Origin: Burkholderia sp. MS389 | GTDB taxonomy: Bacteria > Pseudomonadota > Gammaproteobacteria > Burkholderiales > Burkholderiaceae | Length of the DNA stretch: 64,000 nucleotides | Direction of reading: 5' to 3' | Assembly: GCF_016899425.1 (NCBI RefSeq) | Contig: NZ_CP045994.1 | Location: forward strand, 744,001-808,000 | Shown: one piece after another, positions 1 to 8,922 of the stretch | Layout of the letters: each line of letters starts with the position of its first letter | Numbering within the stretch: the first letter of the stretch is position 1 | Notes under the pieces: generated by a model | Databases searched by the model: none | Told to the model about the DNA's origin: nothing | What the model saw: only the letters and a program-made list of their open reading frames with translations | Made by a program: the position numbers and the translations under genes

Positions 1-197
1 CCGATACGAACAGCGGGCTGCGTCCGAGCTTCACGCCCGCCGCGCCGCCCGACGAAGGCGCGCGGCTGTTCGACTATTTCGTCGCGGCCGCGCGGGCGCG
101 CCATCCCGTCGTCGAGACGGGCGAGTTCGGCGCCGACATGCAGGTGTCGCTGGTCAACGACGGCCCCGTGACGTTCTGGCTGCAAGTGCGGCCCTGA
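1..197 (+). CDS. dtd: D-aminoacyl-tRNA deacylase, C-terminal part (cut by window edge)
   Basis: This is the last 64 codons of an open frame that enters from the left edge and stops with TGA at 195-197. It ends in the Dtd signature [12 protein letters not shown] followed by NDGPVTFWL, which forms part of the active site of the cross-subunit dimer. Dtd hydrolyses D-aminoacyl-tRNAs and mischarged glycyl-tRNA(Ala) in the cytoplasm, recycling tRNA. The N-terminal half, including the SQFTL motif, lies outside the window. The next gene starts 23 bp downstream on the same strand, so the two are probably co-transcribed. Confidence 0.95.
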   Translation, partial: DTNSGLRPSFTPAAPPDEGARLFDYFVAAARARHPVVETGEFGADMQVSLVNDGPVTFWLQVRP

Positions 198-220
198 TTC
201 TTCCCCGGAGGCGCGCCGCG

Positions 221-886
221 ATGGCCACCACGCAGATTCTTTTCATCCGCCATGGCGAGACGGCCTGGAACCGCATCAAGCGCATCCAGGGGCACATCGA
301 CATCCCGTTGGCCGATACGGGGCTCGCGCAGGCGCAGCGGCTGGCGGCGCGGCTCGGGCGCGACGCGCGCGACGGCGCGCGGATCGACGCGGTGTATTCG
401 AGCGACCTGATGCGCGCGCAACAGACCGCCCAACCGTTTGCCGATGTGCTCGGGCTGCCGCTGCTGCTGCGCGAAGGGTTGCGCGAACGCTCGTACGGCG
501 CATTCCAGGGGCACGACAGCACCGAGATCGAGGCGCTGTTTCCGGATGCATATGCGGCGTGGCAGACGCGCGATCCCGGCTTCGCGCCGGAGGGCGGCGA
601 GTCGCAGCGCGAGTTTTATCACCGCGTGCTGCATGCGCTCGAACCGATCGTCGCCGCGCATCCGGGCGGCCGGATCGCGTGCGTCGCGCACGGCGGCGTG
701 CTCGATTGCGTGTATCGCTTCGCGAACGGGATCGAGCTGTCGGCGCCGCGCAACTATCAGTTGCTCAATACCAGCATCAACGTCGTCGATTACGTGGATG
801 GCCGCGCGCAGGTCGTGCAGTGGGCCGACGTGTCGCATCTCGAAGCCGCGAGCGACGATGACGACGGGTACCGCAAGGTGCTTTGA
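221..886 (+). CDS. Histidine phosphatase family protein (GpmB-like)
   Basis: This is a 221-residue cytoplasmic protein of the phosphoglycerate mutase-like histidine phosphatase superfamily. The RHGET box at residues 10-14 carries the nucleophilic His11. A second catalytic histidine sits in the VAHGG motif (His157), and a conserved acidic residue lies in the LRERSYGAFQG segment near residue 90. The length and the box match cofactor-independent GpmB/CobC-type phosphatases. The substrate cannot be read from sequence: candidates are a sugar phosphate, alpha-ribazole phosphate or a general phosphomonoester. A ribosome binding site (CCGGAG, 205-210) precedes the ATG, and the gene follows dtd closely. 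Confidence 0.9.
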   Translation: MATTQILFIRHGETAWNRIKRIQGHIDIPLADTGLAQAQRLAARLGRDARDGARIDAVYSSDLMRAQQTAQPFADVLGLPLLLREGLRERSYGAFQGHDSTEIEALFPDAYAAWQTRDPGFAPEGGESQREFYHRVLHALEPIVAAHPGGRIACVAHGGVLDCVYRFANGIELSAPRNYQLLNTSINVVDYVDGRAQVVQWADVSHLEAASDDDDGYRKVL

Positions 887-959
887 GCACGCGGGGCCCG
901 TCCGGCATGGCATGGCATGGCCGGGCCGGGCCGGGGCTCCCTTCCTTCCGGCGTGACGC

Positions 960-2096
960 TTACTGCGGCAGCCCGTGGCGCGTCTTGTAGTCGAGCGCGT
1001 ACGCGATCTTGCCGGGCTTGTCGGCCGTGATCGGCTGGCGCAGCTTGTCGAATTCCCCCTTGCTGTATTTCTTCCCGCCGTTGATCGCATCGGCGCGCCC
1101 GAGGTCGGCGCCCGTCTTGCCGTCGATCACGGGGTCCGTGGCCGCGACCATCCGCGTCGACGCATTCCAGACCGCATTCAGATAGCCCGTGTCGGCCTTT
1201 GCCGGATCGGGATCGGTTGCGCCGGGCCGCGTCAGGTCGTAGCCGGCCAGCGCGAACGTGTCCGGCTGCGCGCGCAGCCAGTCGGCCCAGTAGAACTCGA
1301 GGTAGTCGGTCGCTTGTGCGGGTTTGCCGTAACCGATGTCGCGCGTGAAATAGACGAGTGATCGATAGCGGTCGTTCGTCATCCCGAGTGTCAGGCCGAG
1401 GCCGGTCGGCAGTTGCGCGGTCGTGATCGGCTTGCCTTCGCCGTTCTTCAGGCGCAGATAGCCGCGGCTTTGCATCTGCTGCCAGAACACGTCGCCCGAG
1501 TAGTCGCTGAGGTTGTCCTTGACGACGACGTGCACGTGCAGCGCCGGGCCGCCGTCGGGCGTCTCGTAGTAAGTCGACAGGCCGTGGTGGCCGTCCGTCA
1601 GGTACAGCGCATCGCCGTTCGGGCCGATCACGACGGGGTTCAGCACCGAGCGGTCTCGAGCGTTCGCGTCGGTCGTCGCGCACCTGTAGCTGGCCGGCTC
1701 GCGCAGCGACGATCGGGCCGTGTAGCCGCTCGATGCGACGCCGCCGAGGCCTTCGTCCGCGCAGAAGTCGTTGAACTTCTTGTCGGGCTGCCGTTCGTAG
1801 CGGCCGAGCTTGTAGTAGATCTGGTCGTAGCCGATCGCTCCCTGCGTCGGATGGAGATCGCCGAGCGTCACGTCGATCAGGTCGCCGGCGCGGGCGGCTT
1901 TCCACCTGCCCGGTTGCGGCCGGGTGGTCGCGGGCGGCGTGGGGGCCGGTGCGGTCGTCGTGCCGCCGGACGGCGGTTGTGCGTCCATGCGCGCGACGGC
2001 GGCGACATCGTCGCCTCCGCACGCGGCGAGGGCGAAGACGGTGGACAGGCTGGCGGCAACGGCGAAACGGATCGGCAGGCGTGGCATCGCGGGCAT
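960..2096 (-). CDS. ParB/Srx-fold domain lipoprotein
   Basis: This is a 378-residue predicted lipoprotein. The N-terminus has basic residues, a hydrophobic stretch and a lipobox LAAC with Cys26, then a Pro/Thr/Ala-rich linker to about residue 62. The rest resembles the putative ParB/sulfiredoxin-like nuclease family found as exported proteins in Burkholderia and relatives. It has a VTLGDLHPTQGAIGY segment (residues 77-90), like the ParB N-terminal beta strand and loop, and a TDGHH motif (167-171) as in ParB/Srx phosphate-binding pockets. A cell-envelope location for a ParB-like fold is unusual, so chromosome partitioning is unlikely. The actual reaction is unknown. The gene stands alone, convergent with the upstream phosphatase gene. 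Confidence 0.8.
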   Translation of the reverse strand: MPAMPRLPIRFAVAASLSTVFALAACGGDDVAAVARMDAQPPSGGTTTAPAPTPPATTRPQPGRWKAARAGDLIDVTLGDLHPTQGAIGYDQIYYKLGRYERQPDKKFNDFCADEGLGGVASSGYTARSSLREPASYRCATTDANARDRSVLNPVVIGPNGDALYLTDGHHGLSTYYETPDGGPALHVHVVVKDNLSDYSGDVFWQQMQSRGYLRLKNGEGKPITTAQLPTGLGLTLGMTNDRYRSLVYFTRDIGYGKPAQATDYLEFYWADWLRAQPDTFALAGYDLTRPGATDPDPAKADTGYLNAVWNASTRMVAATDPVIDGKTGADLGRADAINGGKKYSKGEFDKLRQPITADKPGKIAYALDYKTRHGLPQ

Positions 2097-2243
2097 CGGG
2101 CGTCGGTCGGGTGGGCGGGCGGGACTTCGCGCGGGTCAGTGGGCGTCGGCGACGAGCAGACGTGCGACCGTGCGCGGGTGCAAGCCCGTCAGCTTGCCAC
2201 AGCTATTTGACAGTCAATTGAAATGATCGGAACAAGCGGACCG

Positions 2244-3194
2244 TCAGACAGACGGGGTGCCGTCGGACGGGGAGGCCGTCGCGCGGCGGCGCGCACGCTT
2301 CGACGCGCCGTTCACGAGCGCCCAGCGCAGCACGGGCGCAACCGCGCGTATGCCGGGCCGGACCAGCGCACTGCGCAACGGCGCGAACGTCGACACGCCG
2401 AGCATGCGCTGCGCCCACGGCGGCAGCAGGTCGATCCCGGCATGCATCACCAGCGACGCGGCAGGCCGCAGCGCGGGCTTCGCGACCGGCACGTTCAGCA
2501 GGATGGACATCACGTCGAACGTACGCGGCCCTGCTTCGAGTTCGGGCAGCATGCGCGCGAGATAGGCGGCGACCTCGGCGCGCGAACGCGGCACCTCGCG
2601 GGCGCCGAGCAACTCGGCGATCAGCGCCGTCTCCGCGTAATAGCGGTCCTGCAGTTCGCCCGACAGCGCCGGATTCACGTAACGCAGATGCGCGGCGAGG
2701 AAGCTCGACACTTCCGCGACATGCACCCAGGTCAGCAACGAGGGATCGTCGGCGCGGTACGGCCGGCCGTCCGGTGCGCTGCCCGAGACGCGCGCATGGA
2801 TCGTTTTCACACGCTCGATCAGCGCGAGCGCGTCCGCGCGGCTGCCGAACGTCGTCCCCGTGATGAACGTGGCGGTGCGCCGCAAGCGGCCGAAGATGTC
2901 GGTGCGGAACGACGAATGATCCCAGACGCCCGCGAGTGCGAGCGGGTGGAGCGCCTGCAGCAGCAGCGCGGCGATGCCGCCCGTCATCATCGACGTGAAA
3001 TCGGCATGCACGCGCCAGCACACGGCGTCGGGGCCGAACAGCCCGGGGTCGCCCGGCGGCGAAGAGAGATCGATCGACGGACCGCCGCCGCCGGCCGTCA
3101 GGTGCGTGATGCCGGCCACGAGCCGCTTGCGGATCGGCTCCGCCCAGCGCGGGCCCGGCACGGTGGTGGGGTGGCGGCTGGGCGGCGTCGTCAT
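2244..3194 (-). CDS. Oxygenase MpaB family protein (DUF2236)
   Basis: This is a 316-residue protein with the features of the DUF2236/MpaB family, putative haem-dependent oxygenases related to latex-clearing proteins. Recognisable stretches are the central helix ending LLLQALHPLALAGVWDHS (about residues 77-94) with a conserved histidine, a GRLRRTATFI segment, and a VHAEVSSFL-like motif (WVHVAEVSSFL) in which histidine is a likely haem ligand. No substrate can be assigned. The gene lies 24 bp downstream of ruvB on the same strand and may be read through from it. The start at MTTPPSRH is chosen because the protein aligns from there. A longer frame starting at 3243 is in a different reading frame and is not this gene. 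Confidence 0.85.
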   Translation of the reverse strand: MTTPPSRHPTTVPGPRWAEPIRKRLVAGITHLTAGGGGPSIDLSSPPGDPGLFGPDAVCWRVHADFTSMMTGGIAALLLQALHPLALAGVWDHSSFRTDIFGRLRRTATFITGTTFGSRADALALIERVKTIHARVSGSAPDGRPYRADDPSLLTWVHVAEVSSFLAAHLRYVNPALSGELQDRYYAETALIAELLGAREVPRSRAEVAAYLARMLPELEAGPRTFDVMSILLNVPVAKPALRPAASLVMHAGIDLLPPWAQRMLGVSTFAPLRSALVRPGIRAVAPVLRWALVNGASKRARRRATASPSDGTPSV

Positions 3195-3218
3195 GGCGGG
3201 TGCGGCTCGGGCGACGGA

Positions 3219-4289
3219 TTACTTCCCGTCCGGGGTATCCCACTCGTCGCGTTCGGTGCGGCGGGCATCGGGCACCGACAGCCCGAAGTGGCGATACGTG
3301 AGCAGCGTCGCGACGCGCCCGCGTGGCGTGCGCTGCAGGAAGCCCTGCTGGATCAGGTACGGTTCGAGCACGTCCTCGATCGTGTCGCGCTCCTCGCCGA
3401 TCGCCGCCGCGAGGTTGTCGATGCCGACCGGGCCGCCGTCGAACTTGTACAGGATCGCTTCGAGCAGCTTGCGGTCCATCAGGTCGAAGCCGACCGGATC
3501 GACGTCGAGCATCGCGAGCGCGGCATCGGCAACGGCCGCGGTGATCTGGCCGTCGGCCTTCACTTCCGCGAAGTCGCGCACGCGGCGCAGCAGCCGGTTC
3601 GCGATCCGCGGCGTGCCGCGCGCGCGCTTCGCGATTTCCAGCGCGCCGTTCGGATCGATCTGCGCATTCAGCAGCGACGCCGAGCGCCGCACGATGCGCG
3701 ACAGTTGATCGGCGTCGTAGAACTCGAGGCGCGCGACGATCCCGAAACGGTCGCGCAGCGGGTTGGTGAGCATCCCGGCACGGGTGGTCGCGCCGACCAG
3801 CGTGAACGGCTGCAGGTCGAGCTTCACGCTGCGCGCGGCCGGGCCTTCGCCGATCATGATGTCGATCTGGTAATCCTCGAGCGCCGGATACAGGATTTCC
3901 TCGACGACCGGCGACAGCCGGTGGATTTCGTCGATGAACAGCACGTCGTTCGCTTCGAGGTTCGTCAGCAGCGCGGCGAGATCACCCGCGCGCTCGAGCA
4001 CGGGGCCCGACGTCTGGCGCAGGTTCACGCCCATCTCGCGCGCGATGATGTGGGCGAGCGTTGTCTTGCCGAGACCCGGCGGCCCGAACAGCAGCACGTG
4101 GTCGAGCGGCTCGGCGCGGCGCTTCGCGGCTTCGATGAAGATCTCGAGCTGGCCGCGCACCTTTTCCTGGCCGACGTAGTCGTCGAGCTGGCGCGGCCGC
4201 AACGCACGTTCGAACACCTCCTCGTGCGACGAGGTGGGCGTGGCGGCGATGATCCGCTGCTCGGTGGCGAGTTTGTCGGTTTCAATCAT
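3219..4289 (-). CDS. ruvB: Holliday junction branch migration ATPase RuvB
   Basis: This 356-residue AAA+ motor drives branch migration of Holliday junctions together with RuvA. Visible are the Walker [10 protein letters not shown] (about residues 69-77), Walker B DEIH, sensor 1 GATTRAG, and the C-terminal winged-helix part ending [10 protein letters not shown]. The length is typical (330-356), with an extra N-terminal tail of about 20 residues as in other beta-proteobacteria. It is the third gene of ruvC-ruvA-ruvB, all on the minus strand, 108 bp after ruvA. That spacer contains a GTCGCGC/GCGCGAC hairpin. I see no LexA-type CTGT-N8-ACAG box in front of ruvC. Confidence 0.99.
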   Translation of the reverse strand: MIETDKLATEQRIIAATPTSSHEEVFERALRPRQLDDYVGQEKVRGQLEIFIEAAKRRAEPLDHVLLFGPPGLGKTTLAHIIAREMGVNLRQTSGPVLERAGDLAALLTNLEANDVLFIDEIHRLSPVVEEILYPALEDYQIDIMIGEGPAARSVKLDLQPFTLVGATTRAGMLTNPLRDRFGIVARLEFYDADQLSRIVRRSASLLNAQIDPNGALEIAKRARGTPRIANRLLRRVRDFAEVKADGQITAAVADAALAMLDVDPVGFDLMDRKLLEAILYKFDGGPVGIDNLAAAIGEERDTIEDVLEPYLIQQGFLQRTPRGRVATLLTYRHFGLSVPDARRTERDEWDTPDGK

Positions 4290-4397
4290 GCGGCCATTGT
4301 ACCGCGCGACGAAGCACGGGCCACCTGGCCGAACGGCCGACTGGCGAGCGTCGCGCGGCGGCGCGACACTGGCTTCGACGGCCGGATCGAACGCGCG

Positions 4398-4979
4398 TTA
4401 TGCCTTCGACAATGCCTTCAGCGCGAGCTTGATGCCTTCGGACACGCCGGTGCCGGCCGGCACGTTCTTGATCGCGGCAAGGCCCTCCTTCTCGGAGTAG
4501 CCGAGCGCGAGCAGCGCGTTGAGGATGTCGGTCGCGTGGTCGGACGGCGACGCGGCGCCGGCGAGCGCGCCGAGGTCGGCGCCGAGCTTGCCCTTCAGTT
4601 CGAGCAGCAGGCGCTCGGCCGTCTTCTTGCCGATGCCGGGCAGCCGCGTGAGGCGGGCGGCGTCCTGCATCGTCACGGCCTGCGCGAGCTCCTGCACGCT
4701 CATGCCGGACAGCACGGCGAGCGCCATGCGCGCGCCGATGCCGGTGATCTTCAGCAGCTCGCGGAAGGTCGTGCGCTCCTGCGGCGTCAGGAAGCCGTAC
4801 AGCAGGTGCGCGTCTTCGCGGACGATCTGCTGCGTGAGCAGCACGATGCGCTCGCCCGTTTGCGGCAGGTTGTAGAAGGTGCTCATCGGCACGTCGATTT
4901 CGTAGCCGACGCCGTTGCAGTCGACGAGCAGATGAGGCGGGTTCTTTTCGAGCAGGATGCCGGCGATGCGACCGATCAT
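4398..4979 (-). CDS. ruvA: Holliday junction DNA-binding protein RuvA
   Basis: This 193-residue protein begins with the diagnostic RuvA OB-fold sequence [12 protein letters not shown]. Helix-hairpin-helix motifs follow ([15 protein letters not shown] and [16 protein letters not shown]) and then a C-terminal domain III ([11 protein letters not shown]) that contacts RuvB. It binds the four-way junction as a tetramer and loads RuvB hexamers. It sits between ruvC (202 bp upstream) and ruvB. The spacer to ruvC carries a short tandem repeat. Confidence 0.99.
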   Translation of the reverse strand: MIGRIAGILLEKNPPHLLVDCNGVGYEIDVPMSTFYNLPQTGERIVLLTQQIVREDAHLLYGFLTPQERTTFRELLKITGIGARMALAVLSGMSVQELAQAVTMQDAARLTRLPGIGKKTAERLLLELKGKLGADLGALAGAASPSDHATDILNALLALGYSEKEGLAAIKNVPAGTGVSEGIKLALKALSKA

Positions 4980-5109
4980 GGAGGACGGGATGCGAGGAAG
5001 AAAGCGCGAGTGTAGCGCACGCGCGGCGCAATGCCGATGGGCGCGGCCGTCAGGCCGAAGCGGCGCGTGTCGCGGGTGTGTCGGGCGTGGGTAAAACGGT
5101 GAAGGTGGT

Positions 5110-5144
5110 CAACGCAGCCAACGCAGCCAACGCAGCCAACGCAG
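5110..5144. repeat. 9-bp tandem repeat CAACGCAGC, about 3.9 copies
   Basis: Almost four perfect head-to-tail copies of CAACGCAGC lie in the ruvC-ruvA spacer, just downstream of the ruvC stop. The unit is a multiple of three but no gene covers it. It looks like a slippage-prone microsatellite. No function is evident. Confidence 0.9.
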
Positions 5145-5180
5145 TCGAGCCGACGTACGTGCCGCGGCGCACGACCGGCG

Positions 5181-5723
5181 TCAGCCGACCAGCCGGCCGC
5201 GCCGCACGCGCAGCCCTTTCTGCGCGAGCGCCGGCGCGAGGCCGCCCAGCGTGCTGAGCGTGTCGCCGCCGTGCGCGTGGCAGATCGCCATGCCGAGCGC
5301 GTCGGCGGCGTCGGAGCCCGGCTGGCCGGACAGGTTGAGCAGCCGCGTGACCATTTCCTGCATCTGCGTCTTGGTCGCGCGGCCGTAGCCGACCACCGCC
5401 TGCTTGAGCTGCAGCGCCGTGTATTCGGCGACCGGCAGCCCGCCCGCGACGAGCCCGCAGATCGCGGCGCCGCGCGCCTGGCCGAGCAGCAGCGTCGACT
5501 GCGGGTTCACGTTGACGAACACCTTTTCGATCGCGGCCTGGTCGGGCGCGTGTTCGCGCACGATCGTCGAGACGCCCTGGAAGATCGTGCCGAGCCGGGT
5601 GGCCAGGTCGGCCGTCGGCGTGCGGATCACGCCGCTCGTGACATAGGCGAGCCGGTGGCCGCTGACGTCGATGACGCCGAAGCCGGTGACGCGCAGGCCG
5701 GGGTCGATGCCGAGAATTCGCAT
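5181..5723 (-). CDS. ruvC: Holliday junction resolvase RuvC
   Basis: This is a 180-residue RNase H-fold endonuclease that cuts Holliday junctions symmetrically. The catalytic acidic residues are seen in GIDPG (Asp7), in AAIEKVFVN (Glu near residue 67) and in the C-terminal [12 protein letters not shown] (two Asp). The length is normal. The start MRILGIDPG is fixed by the family even though no good ribosome binding site precedes it. It is the first gene of the ruvCAB set and lies downstream of the purH terminator, so it should have its own promoter in 5724-5810, where I cannot pick a convincing -35/-10 pair. Confidence 0.99.
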   Translation of the reverse strand: MRILGIDPGLRVTGFGVIDVSGHRLAYVTSGVIRTPTADLATRLGTIFQGVSTIVREHAPDQAAIEKVFVNVNPQSTLLLGQARGAAICGLVAGGLPVAEYTALQLKQAVVGYGRATKTQMQEMVTRLLNLSGQPGSDAADALGMAICHAHGGDTLSTLGGLAPALAQKGLRVRRGRLVG

Positions 5724-5810
5724 GAGTGAGGAGAGTGGCGTGATGCAGCGATACTACAACGAATGGTGCGGCAAGCCGATCGCCCGGTCGTGCGCGACGG
5801 CGCCGCGCAA

Positions 5811-5843
5811 TAAAAAACCCGGCGGGAGTGATGCCGCCGGGTT
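5811..5843 (-). terminator. Intrinsic terminator after purH
   Basis: A perfect 10-bp stem (5816-5825 with 5834-5843) has an 8-nt loop and, read on the minus strand, is followed by a run of six T ending at 5812. It separates purH from ruvC. Confidence 0.9.
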
Positions 5844-5877
5844 CCCGTGCAGCGGCCGCGCGGGCCGCATGCGGCGA

Positions 5878-7443
5878 TCAGTGACGGAAGTGGCGCACGC
5901 CCGTCAGGACCATCGCGATGCCGTGCTCGTCGGCCGCCGCGATCACTTCGTCGTCGCGCATCGAGCCGCCCGGCTGGATCACGCAGGTCGCGCCGGCCGC
6001 CACGACGACGTCGAGGCCGTCACGGAACGGGAAGAACGCATCCGACGCGACGGCCGAACCGGCGAGCGTGAGGCCCGCGTTCTGCGCCTTGATGCTCGCG
6101 ATGCGCGCGGAGTCGACGCGGCTCATCTGACCGGCGCCGACGCCGAGCGTCATGCCGTTGCCGCAGAACACGATCGCGTTCGACTTCACGTACTTCGCGA
6201 CGCGCCAGGCGAACAGCAGGTCGTCCATTTCCTTCGCGGTCGGCTGGCGCTTCGTGACGACGCGCAACTCGCTCGGCTGCACGTTGCGCGAATCGAGCGA
6301 CTGCACGAGCAGGCCGCCGCCCACGCGCTTCAGGTCGAATGCGTTATGGCCGTCGCCCAGTGCGATCTCGAGCAGGCGCACGTTCTGCTTCGCGGCGAAC
6401 ACCTGCTTCGCGGCGTCCGTGAACGACGGCGCGATCAGCACTTCGACGAACTGCTTCGCCACCGCTTGCGCGGCCGCTTCGTCGACTTCGCGGTTGAACG
6501 CGATGATGCCGCCGAACGCGGAGGTCGGATCGGTCTGGAACGCCTTCGCATACGCGTCGGCAGAGTCGTTGCCGACCGCGACGCCGCACGGGTTCGCATG
6601 CTTGATGATCACGCAGGCCGGCGCGTCGAACGTCTTCACGCATTCCCACGCCGCGTCCGAATCCGCGATGTTGTTGTACGACAGTTCCTTGCCCTGCAGC
6701 TGGCGGTAATTCGCCAGCGCACCGGCCGGCGTCGCGAGGTCGCGGTAGAACGCCGCGCTCTGGTGCGGGTTCTCGCCGTAGCGCAGGTCCTGCACCTTGT
6801 CGAACGCCATGTTGAGCGTGGCCGGATACGCGCTGCGCGATGCGTGCTGCAGCTCGTCGGTCAGGCTCGTCAGGTAGTTCGTGATCGCGCCGTCGTATTG
6901 CGCGGTGTGCGCGAACACCTTCGTCGCGAGACGGAAGTTGGTCGGGTAGCCGATGGTGTTGCCGTTCGCCTTCATTTCATCGAGCACGACCGCGTAGTCG
7001 GCCGGGTCGACGACGACCGTGACGTCGCGGTGGTTCTTCGCGGCCGAGCGCAGCATCGTCGGGCCGCCGATGTCGATGTTCTCGATCGCGTCGGCGAGCG
7101 TGCAGTCGTCCTTCGCGATCGTCGCGACGAACGGATACAGGTTCACGACCAGCAGGTCGATCGTCGGGATGCCGTGCTGTTCCAGCGCCTGCATGTGCTC
7201 GGGCAGGTCGCGGCGGGCGAGGATGCCGCCGTGCACCTTCGGGTGCAGCGTCTTCACGCGCCCATCGAGCATTTCCGGGAAGCCGGTGTAATCGGCCACT
7301 TCGGTCACGGGCAGGCCGGCGTCGGCGAGGAGTTTCGCGGTGCCGCCCGTCGACAGCAGCTTGACGCCGAGGTCGGACAGCGACTTCGCGAAGTCGACGA
7401 TGCCGGTCTTGTCGGAAACGGAAATGAGCGCTTGCTTGATCAT
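5878..7443 (-). CDS. purH: Bifunctional IMP cyclohydrolase / AICAR formyltransferase PurH
   Basis: This 521-residue enzyme catalyses the last two steps of de novo purine synthesis, AICAR to FAICAR to IMP. The N-terminal methylglyoxal-synthase-like cyclohydrolase domain begins [15 protein letters not shown] and contains [11 protein letters not shown]. The C-terminal AICAR transformylase domain carries the catalytic KHANPCG motif and [11 protein letters not shown]. The length is typical. It lies 44 bp downstream of fis and ends in a clear terminator, so dusB-fis-purH is probably one operon. Confidence 0.99.
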   Translation of the reverse strand: MIKQALISVSDKTGIVDFAKSLSDLGVKLLSTGGTAKLLADAGLPVTEVADYTGFPEMLDGRVKTLHPKVHGGILARRDLPEHMQALEQHGIPTIDLLVVNLYPFVATIAKDDCTLADAIENIDIGGPTMLRSAAKNHRDVTVVVDPADYAVVLDEMKANGNTIGYPTNFRLATKVFAHTAQYDGAITNYLTSLTDELQHASRSAYPATLNMAFDKVQDLRYGENPHQSAAFYRDLATPAGALANYRQLQGKELSYNNIADSDAAWECVKTFDAPACVIIKHANPCGVAVGNDSADAYAKAFQTDPTSAFGGIIAFNREVDEAAAQAVAKQFVEVLIAPSFTDAAKQVFAAKQNVRLLEIALGDGHNAFDLKRVGGGLLVQSLDSRNVQPSELRVVTKRQPTAKEMDDLLFAWRVAKYVKSNAIVFCGNGMTLGVGAGQMSRVDSARIASIKAQNAGLTLAGSAVASDAFFPFRDGLDVVVAAGATCVIQPGGSMRDDEVIAAADEHGIAMVLTGVRHFRH

Positions 7444-7487
7444 GATGGAACCACCAATAGCCAGGGAAACGGGGACGGGACGGCCGC

Positions 7488-7721
7488 CTACAGCAGGCCG
7501 TGCTGCTGCAGCTTCTTGCGCAGCGTATTGCGATTGATGCCGAGGTACTCGGCGGCGAGCGACTGGTTGCCGCCGGCCTGGTCGAGCACGACCTCGAGCA
7601 TCGGCTTTTCGACGCAGGACATCACCATTTCATAGACGTCGTGCGGATTGGAGCCGTCTAGATCCCGGAAATACACGTCCAGGCTCTCGCGGACACATTG
7701 TTCGATGTTGTGCTTGCTCAT
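7488..7721 (-). CDS. fis: Fis family nucleoid-associated regulator
   Basis: This 77-residue protein ends in the Fis helix-turn-helix ([20 protein letters not shown], about residues 51-70) and has the four-helix dimer core before it. Fis bends DNA at AT-rich sites near rRNA promoters, inversion sites and the origin. Beta-proteobacterial Fis is shorter than the 98-residue E. coli protein because the mobile N-terminal beta arm is missing, and that is the case here. Its start overlaps the dusB stop by 4 bp, the conserved dusB-fis coupling. Confidence 0.95.
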   Translation of the reverse strand: MSKHNIEQCVRESLDVYFRDLDGSNPHDVYEMVMSCVEKPMLEVVLDQAGGNQSLAAEYLGINRNTLRKKLQQHGLL

Positions 7722-8785
7722 GCTGCTAACTGGTTATGGTCGTCCGACTCGCCCTGGCTGTTTTCCGCATCGTCATCGACGTAGACGAGGTGGTCCGACA
7801 GCGCCTTTTGCGCCTCGAAGAATGCATTGACGGCGGCGAGCTGCTCGCGGGTGGAATCGAGCGTGTTCATTCGGTGCCGGAACCCGTTGGCACCGGAAAG
7901 GCCGCGAGTGTACCAGCCGATGTGCTTGCGCGCAGTACGGACCCCGGTGAATTCGCCATAGAAAGCGTAGTGGTCTTCCAGGTGTTCGTTCATCACGTGC
8001 TGGATCTCGTCGATCCGCGGCGGGGGCAGCAGCTCGCCGGTTTGCAGGAAATGATCGATTTCGCGGAACAGCCACGGCCGGCCTTGCGCGGCGCGACCGA
8101 TCATCAGCGCGTCGACGCCGGTTGCATCGAGCACGGCCTTCGCCTTGGCGGGCGACGTGATATCGCCGTTCGCGACGACCGGAATGCGTACGGCCGCCTT
8201 CACGGCCGCGATGGTGTCGTATTCGGCGTCGCCGCGGTACAGGTCGGCGCGCGTGCGGCCGTGCACGGTGAGCATCGAGATGCCGGCCGCCTCGGCCAGG
8301 CGCGCGACCGTGATCGCGTTCTTGTGCTCGCGGTCCCAACCGGTGCGGATCTTCAGCGTCACGGGCACCGCGTCGGCCCCGGTGCCGACCGCCGCGACGA
8401 CGGCCTCGACGATCCGCTGCACGAGCGGCTCGTTCTGCAGCAGCGCGGAGCCGGCCGCGACGTTGCAGACCTTCTTCGCCGGGCAGCCCATGTTGATGTC
8501 GATGATCTGTGCGCCGTTGTCGACGTTGTAGCGGGCCGCTTCGGCCATCATCGCCGGATCGGCGCCGGCGATCTGCACCGCGATCGGCTCGACTTCGCCT
8601 TCGTGGTTCGCGCGCCGCATCGTCTTCGCGCTTTTCCACAGCTGCGCGTTGGACGCGACCATCTCGGACACGGCGTAACCGGCCCCCAGCCGTTTGCACA
8701 GCTGGCGGAACGGACGATCCGTCACCCCGGCCATCGGGGCGACGAACAGGTTGTTACGCAATACGTGAGGGCCGATAACGGGCAT
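7718..8785 (-). CDS. dusB: tRNA-dihydrouridine synthase DusB
   Basis: This 355-residue FMN enzyme reduces uridine to dihydrouridine in tRNA. The TIM-barrel opens with the FMN-binding PMAGVTDRPFR (about residues 17-27). The catalytic cysteine is in NMGCPAKKV (about residue 98), and the phosphate-binding GRAAQGRPWLF follows near 225. The C-terminal helical domain is present. It has an extra acidic tail compared with E. coli DusB (321 residues). It is the first gene of dusB-fis-purH. A TAAAAT hexamer on the minus strand at 8843-8848 could be the -10 of its promoter, but the -35 is poor. Confidence 0.97.
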   Translation of the reverse strand: MPVIGPHVLRNNLFVAPMAGVTDRPFRQLCKRLGAGYAVSEMVASNAQLWKSAKTMRRANHEGEVEPIAVQIAGADPAMMAEAARYNVDNGAQIIDINMGCPAKKVCNVAAGSALLQNEPLVQRIVEAVVAAVGTGADAVPVTLKIRTGWDREHKNAITVARLAEAAGISMLTVHGRTRADLYRGDAEYDTIAAVKAAVRIPVVANGDITSPAKAKAVLDATGVDALMIGRAAQGRPWLFREIDHFLQTGELLPPPRIDEIQHVMNEHLEDHYAFYGEFTGVRTARKHIGWYTRGLSGANGFRHRMNTLDSTREQLAAVNAFFEAQKALSDHLVYVDDDAENSQGESDDHNQLAA

Positions 8786-8922
8786 CGCAATGGCGCCGCC
8801 CGCGACACGCGCGGGCAGGGGAAGGGAAGACGGAAAACGGGCATTTTACCGTATTCCCATGCCCCGCCGATTTGACCCGGTTTGCCTGGATTGCCCGGAG
8901 AGGCTGCGCGGCGCGCCGCGCG

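Noticed and set aside
904-920. Three copies of GGCAT after the histidine phosphatase gene
   Set aside because: It is too short and too GC-typical to interpret.
2209-2226. TTGAC-A-GTCAA inverted repeat upstream of the ParB-like lipoprotein gene
   Set aside because: It is a possible operator, but no regulator gene is near and no promoter fits clearly.
2223-5015. A 930-codon open frame on the plus strand opposite the MpaB-family gene, ruvB and ruvA
   Set aside because: It is antisense to certain genes, Arg/Ala/Glu-rich with no recognisable domain, and is explained by GC-biased third positions. The same applies to the other long antisense frames.
5110-5144. Tandem repeat considered as a CRISPR remnant
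   Set aside because: The unit is 9 bp with no spacers and no cas genes.
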